Under the pieces are notes generated by a model that saw only the letters and a list, made by a program, of their open reading frames with translations, was not told the origin of the DNA and made no database searches. DNA of 64,000 nt from Batillaria attramentaria (lineage: Eukaryota; Mollusca; Gastropoda; Batillariidae): positions 789,501 to 853,500 of the forward strand of contig JACVVK020000197.1 in the NCBI GenBank assembly GCA_018292915.2. The letters are read 5' to 3'. Shown here piece by piece: positions 46,691 to 57,620 of this stretch. Each line of letters opens with the position of its first letter. The first letter of the stretch is position 1. The position numbers and the translations under genes are program-made.

Positions 46691-48192
46691 ACCTATATGT
46701 CCCCATTTCTTGTACAATTTACAATTTCTTCAGGAGAGAGAGAGAGAGAGATTGTGTGTCACTTGCATGCGTGCATAAGGTACAAACGAAAGATACATAC
46801 CAAAAGCAAAACTGAACAAAACTCACAACAAATTCCAGAATGTTCCATGCATATGTCTGTAAGAAATTTACACAACACATTGAATTTCACACTCAGTTAT
46901 AATTATTTGAAAAGAGATGGGTACTGATACGGACAATTCACAATTTAACACCATCACGGAGTTCATTTCATCCATTCAGAAATTGACACTATTAGATTCC
47001 CCACTAAAGTTACATGGTCAATTCTGTCTGAAAGCCCGTTATATGTGAATTATCCACCTGTCAACATCCATATGTTATATGCCAGTATGTAAATTATACA
47101 CCTGTCAACATCCATATGTTATATGCCAGTATGTAAATTATACACCTGTCAACATCCATATGTTATATGCCAGTATGTAAATTATACACCTGTCAACATC
47201 TGGATTTATCTACGCAGTATGTACATAGAAGTGTATATAGTATTATACCGCCCATTTCATGCAAGTTACAATGTAGTTTACAGCGGGGCCTTTAGCAAAG
47301 AAAACAACATTTTAGCAACACAGAAACACACACGCAAAGACAGGCAACCTCTGCACAGTGCAGTTAGGGATATGGATTTCAGTTGCACACTATTAACGTA
47401 TCAACTGTGTGCTTCAACACTGATCTTGTTTGGAAGTTGCCGAATTGATGTGTATTTCTTTGGCCAGTGATTACGATTTAAAAAGCAAATACATCATGTA
47501 GCAATTAGCTGGATACAAGTAACACACAAGTTAATTCACTATAGCTCTGATTTACAAACATGTAATGCATGATACTTGCTAGGAAACATAATTATGTGAA
47601 AACTAAACAGGTCAAGACATATAGGTATTGAATGAAAATTCTATAAAATTTTTATGTCATCCACAGCTTGTGAGGTCAAAGAAAAAGGAAAAAGAAGAGA
47701 AAAGTAAAAAAGCCCCTAAGCCACTTTAAAAAAAAAAAGCAGAGAGAGAGAAAACTGAGTTTACGCAAAACTGACAAATAACAACTATGCATAAGTGAAC
47801 AACCATAAAAAAAACAGAAGAAAAAGGTCACAACCAACGGGAAAGACAATAATGCGGAACAATATATTACTTATTGACTTTAGTCTGTATCAGTCCATTG
47901 AATGACAATTAATATATTCTGTTATTAGCTCATCACATCGTGCCACTCAAACAACCCCTGCATGGCTCTGGTCGTTACATGTAGATGTAGTGAGCAGCCC
48001 ACTGTCATGGGGTCTTCGTCATACACAGTGACGTCATTTAGTTTGTTGCGCTTGTCTCCTCTGTCCAGCAGTCACACGTACGTGTCGCCTTTAAACCGCC
48101 GGCATCGAAGTTTGACCTCTTATCTGATTGGCTAAAATGTCTCCCGTGGGATAACGGTCTCATACTTCCCAGATGTCTTCCCTGTCCAGTAG
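46691..48192 (-). other. Probable 3' UTR of the PLPPR gene; no coding sequence seen
   Basis: AT-rich sequence downstream of the PLPPR stop. No AATAAA was found on the minus strand in this stretch. The nearest lies at 45967-45972 (TTTATT on plus), which would make the two convergent genes overlap in their UTRs. It contains a 44-bp repeat near 47.1 kb. Confidence 0.4.
47055..47200 (+). repeat. 44-bp tandem repeat, about 3.3 copies
   Basis: Units contain ACACCTGTCAACATCCATAT and GTTATATGCCAGTATGTAAA. Confidence 0.9.
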
Positions 48193-48417
48193 TCACATGT
48201 GAGAGGAGCTAGCATGCAGGTAGGGATGATGGCGGCGGTGATAGTCCACGCTCTGTGACAAATCCCGCTGAAACGTGTTGTAAGGACGCCGTCTGGTGGC
48301 CGCCTTGCCCCCTCCCCCCTCCCCCGAGTCTGACAGTCGGGACGGACCCATCACGTGCGCACGAGGGATGTGTAGTGACGACAGTTGGTCGGACGGTCTG
48401 GCAAGATGGGACTTGTC
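48193..48417 (-). CDS. PLPPR terminal coding exon 8: cytoplasmic tail
   Basis: Acceptor TTTTGCTTCAG. Open in phase 0 for 74 codons to TGA at 48195-48193. It is Ser/Arg/His-rich (DKSHLARPSDQLSSLHIPRA at its start, basic RRRPYNTFQRD later). The tail is not alignable to a known domain. The call rests on the matching phase and acceptor. Confidence 0.75.
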   Translation of the reverse strand, partial: DKSHLARPSDQLSSLHIPRAHVMGPSRLSDSGEGGGGKAATRRRPYNTFQRDLSQSVDYHRRHHPYLHASSSHM

Positions 48418-51205
48418 CTGAAGCAAAACCAGACACTGGTATTGAGTGTCAGTTATAACTATGTCAGTCTACAGTCATCACAAGTGTGGTCACTGAGGTG
48501 ACTTGCAGCAAAACTAAACCCTGATAATTATTGTCAGTTATAACGATGTCAGTCTAGTCATCACAAGAGTGGCCAGGTGGTCATGTGACTTGTCCTGTTG
48601 CAAATCGAAACGTATCAAGAACGTGCATAGAACTCATTGAAGATGTTCTAGAAACAAGTTCCGTCCAGTTTTCTTCAGGCGTATGGGACAGTACACAAGC
48701 GCGTTTCGTGTCCGCGAAGAAAGCTGTTGCCGAAACTGTTCATTGTTTTGTCATTTCTGGTTCTTTGCCCCCCAACCCTTTCAAGTGGTATTCCTTTGAC
48801 CCGGTTTATAAGGAAAAATCCCTAGCCAAATTCCTGCACCCAGGGGGCTGGAACAGGCCACGTGCCCTTGTGTCTGTCAGTCAGCACCGTTTTATTGTCT
48901 GACCTCGTATGGATAGTAGGCGTCGGCCATGAAGACACGGAGCATGTGCAGCACGTCTGTCTGTGTCAGGTGTTCCTGGAACTGGTTCAACACGCCCACC
49001 GTCTGTAGGTATAGAGTCATACGGGATACACAAATTAACAACACATCGCTTGGCCTTAGTTTGGACACGTCAAACACACTTAAAGATCACATCGTTTGCC
49101 TTATTTTTGACAAGGGAAACAGAAATCTGACATCATCGTTTTCGTCGATCATGACACATCAAAAGTTGAAAGAAGAAACGACTGAAACAGCTACTACTCC
49201 GGCACTGATCTCAGTGTCCCCCGCCAATCCCCATACAAAATTAGTAGTGCATGTACATGTCTCGACATACAATGAGACGTCACTCACGAGGTAGACGGCG
49301 ATAACAACACCAACAGCGTGCCCCACAACCACATCCGTCCAGTGACTGACACATCGCGCGTACTCGGCCAGTCCGCTCAACATGGCCAGCATGACGAACA
49401 CCAGGGTGAGAAAGGGACGCAGAATCCGCACAGAGTGAGATCTCATCGCCCCGTGTATATACACCTGTAATATAAACACATGTTATATAGGCACCTGTAA
49501 TATAGACGCCTGTAACATAGACACCTGTAACATAGACACCTGTAACATAGACACCTGTAATATAGACACCTGTAACATAGACACCTGTAACATAGACACC
49601 TGTAACATAGACACCTGTAATATAGACGCCCGTAACATAGACACCTGTAATATAGACACGTGTAATACAGACGCCTGTAACATAGACACCTGTAATACAG
49701 ACACGTGTAATACAGACACCTGCAATATAGACACACCTGTATTATAGACACCTGTACCGTAGACACCTGTAATATAGACACCTGTAATGTATACAGCATG
49801 TTAGTGACAGTGTCAGTGATTAGGAAGGGACAGGATGTTGACAGAGTGGGATCTCATCCTCCCGTCTGTGATACATCCACTCAGTGACAGTCAGTGACAA
49901 AGACGACTTGTGGAACGAAATAAACAAGAAATGTACACAAAACAGACGAACGCTTCCGAAACAGCTCCATATTTCCACCCCTTTAGAACAGAAACTCCAC
50001 GAACCAATGAGACAACAACACACAAACGACAGCAACGACAACAGCATAAACAAAAATACTAACCTTACAGAGGTTTACACACAATACACTGTCACTGACC
50101 AAACAAAACTCACAACTGTCAGTTAAAGTCAACATGATGACGCCTCTAGCAAAGGCATTAATTTTGTTATTGTTGATTGGGGCAAGAACTTTGATGTGAC
50201 AGCAAACTTGTCAGCTTGCTAACATTGTTATGTAGACATTTACAACAAACAAAAAAACCAAAAGCGTTACTTACGGCGACGAAAATGGCCGCGTAAGATG
50301 TTAAAGCTGCGTTTAAACTCGGGAACGACGTCCTGCAATAGTCATTAAACAATGAGGGGACAGCAATCAGGCACCGACACAAGTCATAAGAAATAACAAC
50401 CACCACCACCAAAACAACATCCACAGCAAAATCTGGGCAAGAACAGTACTGACAACACAAGAAAGCCTCTACAGTAGAAGTTGTAGTGGTAGTAGTGGCG
50501 CGGAGTAATTATTATCCGACTCAGTATGAAGAGTTGATGGACTGGGGAATCTAGTGCGGTATACAGGTACGCCCACCGGGCAGTCAACTAAAACTAGAAC
50601 TTATAAACTATTCTGTATTCTGTATAATGTTTTACCCGCTGTGAGTTTGTTCAGTGATTACCTGGCCGTCCTCAGCTCCATCTTGTGTGTGTTGAGACAC
50701 GCACTGTCATCCAGCGTGACGTTTGGTGACGTGCACATAGCCAGGTTGACGTTACACCTGTCGAGAAAGTCCGGGCGTAATCGTCCCACCATGACTTTCG
50801 TCACGTCCACAAGCACCATCAGGGTGAAGCCGCCAAACAGAAAAACACCTACAACAAAAATACCATTGATTTCATTTTCCCCCCGTTTTCAACTTGACGC
50901 TGGACTCCAGTAATTAGGGCTGAATGTATGTGTGTGGGGGTGGGTGAAGGGTGAGGGTGGATGATGTGGGGGTGGGTGAAGGGTGAGGGTGGATGATGTG
51001 GGGGTGTGTAGGGGTGAAACATCTTCTGTCCAAAGTGAGGCCGGGTGATTTCAAAGACGAGGCAGCGGCGGCAAAAACCTATACACGTTTTGGCAAAATT
51101 ATTATTATCATTATTACACGTTTTGGCAAAAACACACACAACACATGGGCTGGTCAGTGCCACTTTTCTAGTTAGTCTGCACAATCATGCTATTTATGTT
51201 TACTG

Positions 51206-51268
<63 letters not shown>

Positions 51269-52973
51269 GCAAGTGTTTGTTCTCTTGCATAAACTGCACA
51301 CACCAAGACGAGCTGTTAGCATAACTGCACACCCTCCCTCCGGCAGGCACACGCCAAATTCCCACCTAACCGTAGTTCAAACCTCACTTCTCCCTACTTT
51401 CCCTGACGCCACAGCCCCCTCCCCCCTCCCACCACTCTCTCTTGTCCCCTCAGCATCAGAACACACATCCCCCCTTCCCCCCAGACCCCCTCCCATCCCT
51501 TCGTGTCCCGGTCTCATTTCCCGAGGACTTACCCAGAAAGCGGAGCATGCGTCTGATGACCTGGGGCACGGAACAATGTTTGTTCATGAGGCGAATGCTC
51601 TTCTGTTGACCCTCCGAGAACGTGCACAGACCGATCTCCCCGATCAGCACCTGCACAACGCCATCAACAACCAGGTCAAGGTCACAGTCATAATGAGGGA
51701 GTCTACACAGCCAAACCCTAAACACTAGACAGGATAATTATGCCACGTTGTGCATTGTGTATGTCACAGTGTGTTGAGTACGAACTGTTTGTCGTGTGAT
51801 GGCTGTTGACAGTAAGTGTACAGGAGGTGTGGTTTACTTGGTTTGTCTGAGATGATGAACTTTCTGGTACAGCGTGCTGAAGCTGCTGATGATGCTGGGC
51901 AGGAGTTATGACGCAACTTCTGATGTCTCACGTGATGTCAGAGGAAATTGGAATCAAATTCAAACGCAGTGATGTCAAACTGGTATTACCGTAGCAGTTT
52001 AGGGCTATTTTTAGCTCCTCTGAAGTTAGTTTTCCGACAGATGAAACTAACCATGGTTGGCGGCTTCTCGATAGGCACTGGGTCGACTCTAACGCTGAGG
52101 CAGCCAACTTACAGACAGGAATGAACGCTCCAACAACTAAATCAAACTAATCACTCAGGCCAAGAACAACTAACGTTACTGATTCTTGTTTAGACCTAAT
52201 CCCGACAGTCACTCGTCAACTCACCACAAATGGCGGAACACAGAAACTGAGAGCGTAGATGGCCTCATCAGGCACGTCAGCGTCAAAGGCAAAGTCCGCC
52301 ATCAGCTCCTTGTCACGTGACGAGCACGAGATGTCGACATCATTACACGTGAAGTTCTGACGTCGTAAGGGAAATACGTCCGTCCATCTGTTCACAACAA
52401 ACATTTCTTTGGTCATAACGTTGACGTCAACAGGCATTCTTCCTTTCGTGTATGTTGTCACCACATGTAGCCTACCGCGTGACGTAACGCCGGAACAGGA
52501 CGTACAACACACAGTCAACCAACCAACCAACCTACCAACCAACCCCGGCTACCTACCAACCTGAATTCTGACTACATCATCTGACTACATCATTCCTTGA
52601 CGGTCGCTTGGGATCCTGGCCCACCTCGTAAACGCTGACGACTTACAGATGACCTGGCTTCTATCTCTCACCTGAGGAAATATTCGATGACAATGACGAA
52701 GACCAGGAGAAGAAACTCGATGGCGAAGCTGACACAGATAAGGACACCCTGGCGACTTCCTCTCTGTAGCGAGGACCCGTAGTCCGAGCTGCTGATCTCC
52801 GACACGGCGTACCCCGCCCTGCCACCCCCACTACCACCCCCACCCCCACCCCCACCGTGACCGTCCACGTAATCGTAGGTCATGGTGTCGTGGTGGTCGT
52901 AGCGGTGGTGGTGGTGGTGGTGGTGGTGATCCTCAGTGATGGTCGACATGGAAAGGTGCAAGCGGAAGGTCAT
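48193..52973 (-). CDS. PLPPR: Phospholipid phosphatase-related protein, PAP2 superfamily, 8 coding exons, probably catalytically dead
   Basis: Eight minus-strand exons join in phase to 442 residues. The protein has a His- and Gly-rich N-terminus, TM1 (76-100), an extracellular loop with two Cys (SC, FTC), TM2 into VLIGEI, TM3 plus motif C1 KVMVGRLRP (212-220), C2 region SFPSLNAAL (259-267), TM4, TM5, C3 region AEYARCVSHWTD (309-320), TM6 and a tail of about 100 residues. The order and spacing match lipid phosphate phosphatases, and SFPSxxAAL is typical of the PLPPR branch. C1 is intact, but C2 is PSLN instead of PSGH, and C3 has Ala-Glu and Ser where catalysis needs Ser-Arg and His. Family members remodel membranes and neurites without proven phosphatase activity. 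TGA lies 9 bases upstream of the first ATG; Met 9 or Met 31 could also start. Confidence 0.92.
48904..49002 (-). CDS. PLPPR coding exon 7: end of TM6 and start of the cytoplasmic tail
   Basis: Acceptor ACCTACAG and donor GAG|GTCAGA, which is a weak GT donor, phase 0 to 0. It encodes TVGVLNQFQEHL and YYPYE. If the donor is skipped, the frame ends four codons later (VRQ, then stop). Confidence 0.8.
49288..49464 (-). CDS. PLPPR coding exon 6: TM5, altered motif C3, TM6
   Basis: Acceptor TATATTACAG, donor CTC|GTGAGT, phase 0 to 0. It contains LSGLAEYARCVSHWTDVVVG, aligning without gaps to the SR-x5-H-x3-D motif of active lipid phosphatases, but with AE for SR and Ser for the nucleophilic His; the Asp is kept. 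Confidence 0.93.
49465..49795 (-). repeat. 15-bp minisatellite, about 21 copies, each with a 3' splice-site-like core
   Basis: The minus-strand unit is GTCTATGTTACAGGT with T/A and G/C variants. The real acceptor of PLPPR exon 6 (TATATTACAG|GTGTATAT) is the terminal copy of the array. Confidence 0.93.
50275..50332 (-). CDS. PLPPR coding exon 5: altered motif C2
   Basis: A 58-nt exon with acceptor CTATTGCAG and donor GCC|GTAAGT, phase 2 to 0. It encodes RTSFPSLNAALTSYAAIFVA. The active-enzyme PSGH reads PSLN, so the C2 His (proton donor in the family) is Asn. Confidence 0.92.
50662..50848 (-). CDS. PLPPR coding exon 4: TM3 and motif C1
   Basis: Acceptor TTGTTGTAG, donor AG|GTAATC, phase 1 to 2. 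It encodes TM3, then KVMVGRLRPDFLDRCN, the C1 motif K-x6-RP, then the second extracellular loop with more Cys. Confidence 0.94.
50932..51006 (+). repeat. G-rich direct repeat, 2 copies
   Basis: GGGGGTGGGTGAAGGGTGAG followed by GGTGGATGATGT occurs twice in PLPPR intron 3. Confidence 0.8.
51207..51262 (+). repeat. (CT)n microsatellite
   Basis: About 27 CT units in PLPPR intron 3. Confidence 0.95.
51533..51650 (-). CDS. PLPPR coding exon 3: TM2 end (VLIGEI) and intracellular loop
   Basis: Acceptor TTGTGCAG, donor G|GTAAGT, phase 0 to 1. VLIGEI is a recognisable end of TM2 in LPP/PLPPR proteins. It is followed by a polar loop and RRMLRFLG entering TM3. Confidence 0.92.
52225..52387 (-). CDS. 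PLPPR coding exon 2: first extracellular loop and TM2 start
   Basis: Acceptor GTGAACAG, donor GTG|GTGAGT, phase 2 to phase 0. It encodes WTDVFPLRRQNFTCNDVD, SCSSRDKELM and the start of TM2 (AIYALSFCVPPFVV). This corresponds to the family's Cys-containing first loop. Confidence 0.9.
52672..52973 (-). CDS. PLPPR coding exon 1: N-terminus and TM1
   Basis: Begins at ATG (52973-52971), with in-frame TGA just upstream, and ends CTCAG|GTGAGA in phase 2. It encodes an eight-His run, a Gly-rich run, then RGSRQGVLICVSFAIEFLLL, the first membrane helix. The low-complexity part is encoded by trinucleotide-like GTG and GGG repeats and may vary in length. Confidence 0.85.
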
Positions 52974-53351
52974 CAGAGGTCATCAGAGGCGACTGTGACA
53001 GGGAGAGTGGGGAGGGGGGAGAGGTGAAGGAGGGAGAGGTGGTGGTGGTGGTTGATGAAGAGGGGGAGCGGGGGGAGGGGGGCGAGACACGGTAGGGTGT
53101 GGCGGGTTTTGACGTCTTCTCTTCACAGTCGGTGTAGTTTTCAAGACGTGGCGCTCAAAACTGCCTTCCAAATTTGGCCCTTATAATTCGAACCCTCGAC
53201 CTTTCGATCTCGAGTCTGACACTTATTCAGTTGAACACCTGACTCCCCGAAATAGGAGAGGGAGGGAGGGAGGGTGAGGGGAAGGAGGGACAGGTAAAAT
53301 AAGGACTGCCTGGTCACAGTGTCAGATGATTGAGTGTGAAGTCATCTTTGC
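52974..53351 (-). other. Probable 5' UTR of PLPPR, after a 3' splice site at 53352
   Basis: On the minus strand a strong acceptor (TTTTCTTCATTTGCAG) ends at 53352, so the first coding exon probably starts at 53351 and a noncoding exon lies further upstream. The UTR contains a purine/pyrimidine-biased stretch and a tRNA-like sequence. Confidence 0.45.
53165..53248 (-). mobile_element. tRNA-like sequence (SINE head or tRNA pseudogene)
   Basis: The minus strand reads GACTCGAGATCGAAAGGTCG followed by AGGGTTCGAAT, the anticodon and T arms of a tRNA with box B GGTTCGAAT. The 5' half (GGTGTTCAACTGAATAAG) is degenerate and the acceptor stem does not pair. It lies inside the predicted PLPPR 5' UTR. 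Confidence 0.5.
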
Positions 53352-54289
53352 CTGCAAATGAAGAAAACATGAGAATGGTATTACTTACATTTAATAATCT
53401 TTGATCAAATCAATGTCTGTTGGGAATGACTGTGCCACAGGCATAAACTTTATACAATGTTATACAATGTTTTATGTCATGGTCCAATCAGACAGGAAAG
53501 GTCATTTGAATCAAGGAGAAATAACGTAATTCAACACATACTTTCTTCACAGTGCAGGTGTTTTCGTGTACCTAACATTACGTAACCGGTTCTAACAGGT
53601 TGTCAGTGTGACACCTTCAAGGCCAGCGACCTGTCCATGTTCCAGGTCTCTCTCTTGTTTCCTGTCCGATGTCTCGTCCAGATTCACACAGTGCTTGCAT
53701 GCTGATCCAACAAGCTGTGCTAACAGCAAACAACAACATCAGTTTTGGCAGCAGAATCTCCCTCTGTTGCTGGTTTACACGGAGCTTGTGAGACAAAACA
53801 ACACGTGAACAATCCCATTGTAGTCGTGCGTGACGATTACACCACGTCCCCAACAATCTGCCAGCCACCGTCCCCATGTTTAATGCACAAACCACTTCAC
53901 AGTCTGCACACAACTTTTCAAGGTCAGACCTTGGTTTGAATCTTTGAACTTTGGTTTGAACGCGATTTGATTCCAAACATTGCGCTTGTGTTCAAACGAT
54001 TGGATTCGCATATCGGAGTCGTCTGTTTTGGTCTTCGCCAACTGCGCGTCTTTTTTCAATAGTTGTGCGCGAGACAACACGTGTAGACATCCGTTCCACC
54101 TGGCATATTACAATAACAATCGGCTCTACGTATTTCCTGTGCCACCTGGATTAAACTTGAAAGTGTCCACGACCATTGCTGTCATGTAAAACCATAATTA
54201 GTCCAGCCAAGCAGTTATTATCATTGTTACTATAATCATCAATGTTATCACTATGATCATTTTATTATCATTCTGCCGCAAAACCTTCA

Positions 54290-54435
54290 TCACTGGGATT
54301 CTAATGCTCGGGTCGTGAGTTCGATCCCGGCTGGGGCCAAGTATTTGTGCTGGCTTTTTCATCGTTGCCCCGTCTTTGATATCACCCTATGTGGTGGAAA
54401 AGGACGTTAAACCCCCAAACACCCACGCACCCACC
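54290..54435 (+). mobile_element. tRNA-derived SINE-like element, copy 1
   Basis: A box B-like T arm (GGGTCGTGAGTTCGATCCCG, 54310-54329) is followed by a body with CCGTCTTTGATATCA, a GTGG(T/G)GAAAAGGACGTTAAAC-type tail, and an A/C-rich 3' end. This organisation is common among mollusc tRNA SINEs. Box A is not clear, so the copy may be 5'-truncated. Confidence 0.65.
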
Positions 54436-56039
54436 CATCATGACTGGGACAGCCATGTTATATTGTGTATCACCTCTCCCACCTATCTGATATCACTGAC
54501 CTGCTGTTCTCGTGTCGTGTGATAACTTCATCTGAACAAAGCTTCGTTACTCTAGATGATGAATTTGTTACAAGAAACGCAGAAACAAAAAGAAGAAAAA
54601 CTTGAAGGAGAGAGACGAGAATAGAGGCAAACAGACTGTTTCGGTCCGGCGTCAGACTTAGCTAGGCTGTCAGACTTAGCTAGGCCAGGGTCTGTGTTGG
54701 TTCTGTCAAACTTAGCCGGCTTGGCTTGGTGGTGTTGGTTCAGTGTGATTGTGTACAAATACGGCACAAGCCACAGCCAGGCTATAGTCTAAAGCTCCCT
54801 TTTCACTTTGCGCCAAAATTACGTTCTCGGTGGCTTAACTGTTCCCGTTTGTGACGAACCGTCCATGGGAAAAAGTGCAACTTTGCTAAATCGGCAAACA
54901 AGAAGGCAAGTCGGCGATAATCGGACAAACAGCACATGTTGCCTACTCTCTCTCTCTCTCTCTCGGGCAAGGGGCGGCTTGCGTTTACTCTGTGCATGTC
55001 CGTGACTAGCACGGCACTTGAACATGATTCCCCCCCCCCCCCCCCCCCACCGCCATTTCTCTCTCTCTCTCTCTTCACCACCGTTTTCCCTTTAGATGCA
55101 TACCGGCGTTCACTGATTTTGGGCGGCTACTTCGTATAACGACATGTAAACATTGAGTTGTTAAAAGCGTTATTAACATGAATGTTTATTATGATGTGTT
55201 TTACTGATTATGTGTTAACTCAGCACAACTGAACAGAACTGGGAAACACTCGTGACACTTCTAACAAGTGTATATAATATGTAGAAGCACGAAAACTGTA
55301 TCCCCTAGACCACCAAGGGCCAATCGTGTCTGCCGCTATGCAAAGGAAGTATAGGAACAGCTCGAGACCGACTAGGCACTGAACCGCGCTGGCGTGAACG
55401 TCGACCTCGTATCAGTCCATCAGTGATGTGACTTGAGTATAGTGGTGCAGGAAACAAGTGCTTCACGCCGCTAGTCCGCTCTCAAGTACCCGCACCTACT
55501 ATACACGTCCACAGCGTACTAATGATACTGATGCTGAGTGGAGTCTGAACTGGAGACACAAGTTGCTTCAGCCCACTTCCTTCTTCAGTTTATCGCCACA
55601 CTGATCTACTGGCATTCAGTGTATCTTCTCTCCGGCACTCTGTCACCGTCACGTAGGTTGAATTGACGGCAGTCAGTGTCCGCGTTGTACCGGGTAAACA
55701 GTCAGTGTTCCTCTTGCACGTCCACTCATCATGTGCACACGACACCAGGTGGCGCAGGTCATCAGGGTACTGCGGCTGAGATGGTCGATGTCGTAGAGTT
55801 TTGTTAACACTGAGCCACACTCAGTGATGCCACGCTCTCGGCCCGCGTAGGCCATGCACGTTGCTTGCAGCAGCTGACTCAGTCAGTCTGCTTGAGGGCA
55901 AAACTTGACACGTTGCTAATTCTTATCTACTCGTAACAAGACAGTCTCTAAAGCCACTAGTTGTTCCAAACCGCTTGGTGCGCTCTCTAGCATGCTCTGG
56001 AGTTTACCAATTCCATCTAGTAAACTGAACCGAAAAACG

Positions 56040-56310
56040 ATTTGCGTTATGCGCAGGCGCAGCAAACTTCATCCAATGAACTTCAAGTTTGCGACTTGGC
56101 AACGGCTGACTGGTGTTTACTGAGTAACGAAGGTGGCGAAGTACTGTCCGTATTGTCCGTGTTTTCTGTTTTTCTGCAGGGACTTTATTTTTAATATTGT
56201 GTTCATTGCCGAAGACATAATTAAGCGCCGGCGGTAGATTCACATTTTATGTCATTTCTCATGAGGAAATACGTAGCTAGTATGCAATGCACGGGCGCCG
56301 CCATTTTGAA
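56040..56310. promoter_or_regulatory. Promoter-like CpG patch with NRF1- and YY1-like motifs
   Basis: Contains TGCGCAGGCGCAGC (NRF1-like tandem GCGCA) at about 56049-56062. On the minus strand TTCAAAATGGCGGCGCC at about 56311-56295 is a YY1-like AAATGGCGGC over an ATG. Such motifs mark start sites of housekeeping-type promoters. No downstream exon was confirmed. Confidence 0.3.
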
Positions 56311-57620
56311 ATCAGCTTGGCCAAGGCGTTACGCATCGACGCTGTAGTTGCTACTGAGAGCAGGCGAACAACAGGGAGACAGTGGGCAGTACAGGGTCTG
56401 ACACCGACAATGCGCGCGTTCCCAAAATCTCGTATTGGCCGCACTTTACTGACCATCGCATCCTTACCTAAGCCCTAAATAACTAACCAACTAACTTGGC
56501 CGGGCCGGCACTGAATAACTTGACGCCTTAGTGTGGATGCCGCCGTGTGTGCCCGGTTTGCGAAATAATGTCTTATGGTTGGGAGGAAGGGACAGCTATC
56601 CTAAGGGAGGCGAATAGTCCAGCTGAACACGATTCAGTCCAGTCAGACTGGGGAGCCTCTGATTTGTGTGTCTTGACTGTGACGGACATGTTACAATCAG
56701 TCTTTGTTACAGTCACTGAGTAGTTGTACAGGCGTAGCCGGGAAACATGCGTGGTGACATGCCGGAACTACTAGAGTATTGTCGCGCACCTGTTCCCCGA
56801 GGTCTGTGTTCCCAGAGGGCTATGTTGCTTCTATGTGTCATTACATGCTTGGGGTTAGAGGTTAGGGTTAAGACTCTAGGCTTAGTTAGGGTTGTTGTAG
56901 GTACATCAGCCGGTACACATCCGGGAACGTGACATAGACTGACGGGAACCGTGATAGACATGCTGTTACGCTGCATGGCGTATCGCCAAAACTTGACGAC
57001 AACGACCATGTGTGCGGTACAGACCTCAATGAGAGGGACAAACTGAGTCAGTGTAACAACTCACTTCCCTAAAAGTAAACACTCGCCACTAGTTACAGCA
57101 AGCCACGTGAACAGGATGGGGCAGGATGTTCAGTGGAGCCGATTTGCGTCTCTTGTAGTCTGCACGTCTTCCTGTGCCTTTCGTCAATATCGGAGACGCG
57201 TTCAAATCCCGCGGATAACTTGAAGCTTTAATCGAGTCAGTTTTGCGGATATCGGTTTCTCACGCGGATATGAGCGGCGGTTGTCAAATGCAAATGCACA
57301 GTCCCCCTCTAAACCCTAACCCTAACAATTTCCTTTTTCATGCGCAAGCGTAAAAGAATTTCCGGTGCAACTCCACTTGGAATCATAATGAATGTACTTT
57401 CTAGGGAACTATACTTCAAATCACTCAAAAGCTGTTTATTACAGTGAGTGCATATTTTGAACATCAAGTTTGTTGTTGTTGTTGTTCAGTTGTTTGTTTG
57501 TTTGTTTGGTTGGTTTTTTTTGTTTTTTTTTTTGCGATGGCTCATGTGTTAGCATTATCTCAACAACACAAAAGGCCCTAAGTGTTTTGCAAGTGGAATT
57601 GTCAGACGATAATTTTGCAC

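Larger units (their letters stand above)
53352..57620. other. No gene recognised; SINE-like copy and a promoter-like CpG patch
   Basis: Contains the tRNA-derived element at 54.3 kb, poly-C at 55030-55048 and a CpG-rich patch near 56.04-56.31 kb. A noncoding first exon of PLPPR may lie here, but I could not place it. Confidence 0.45.
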
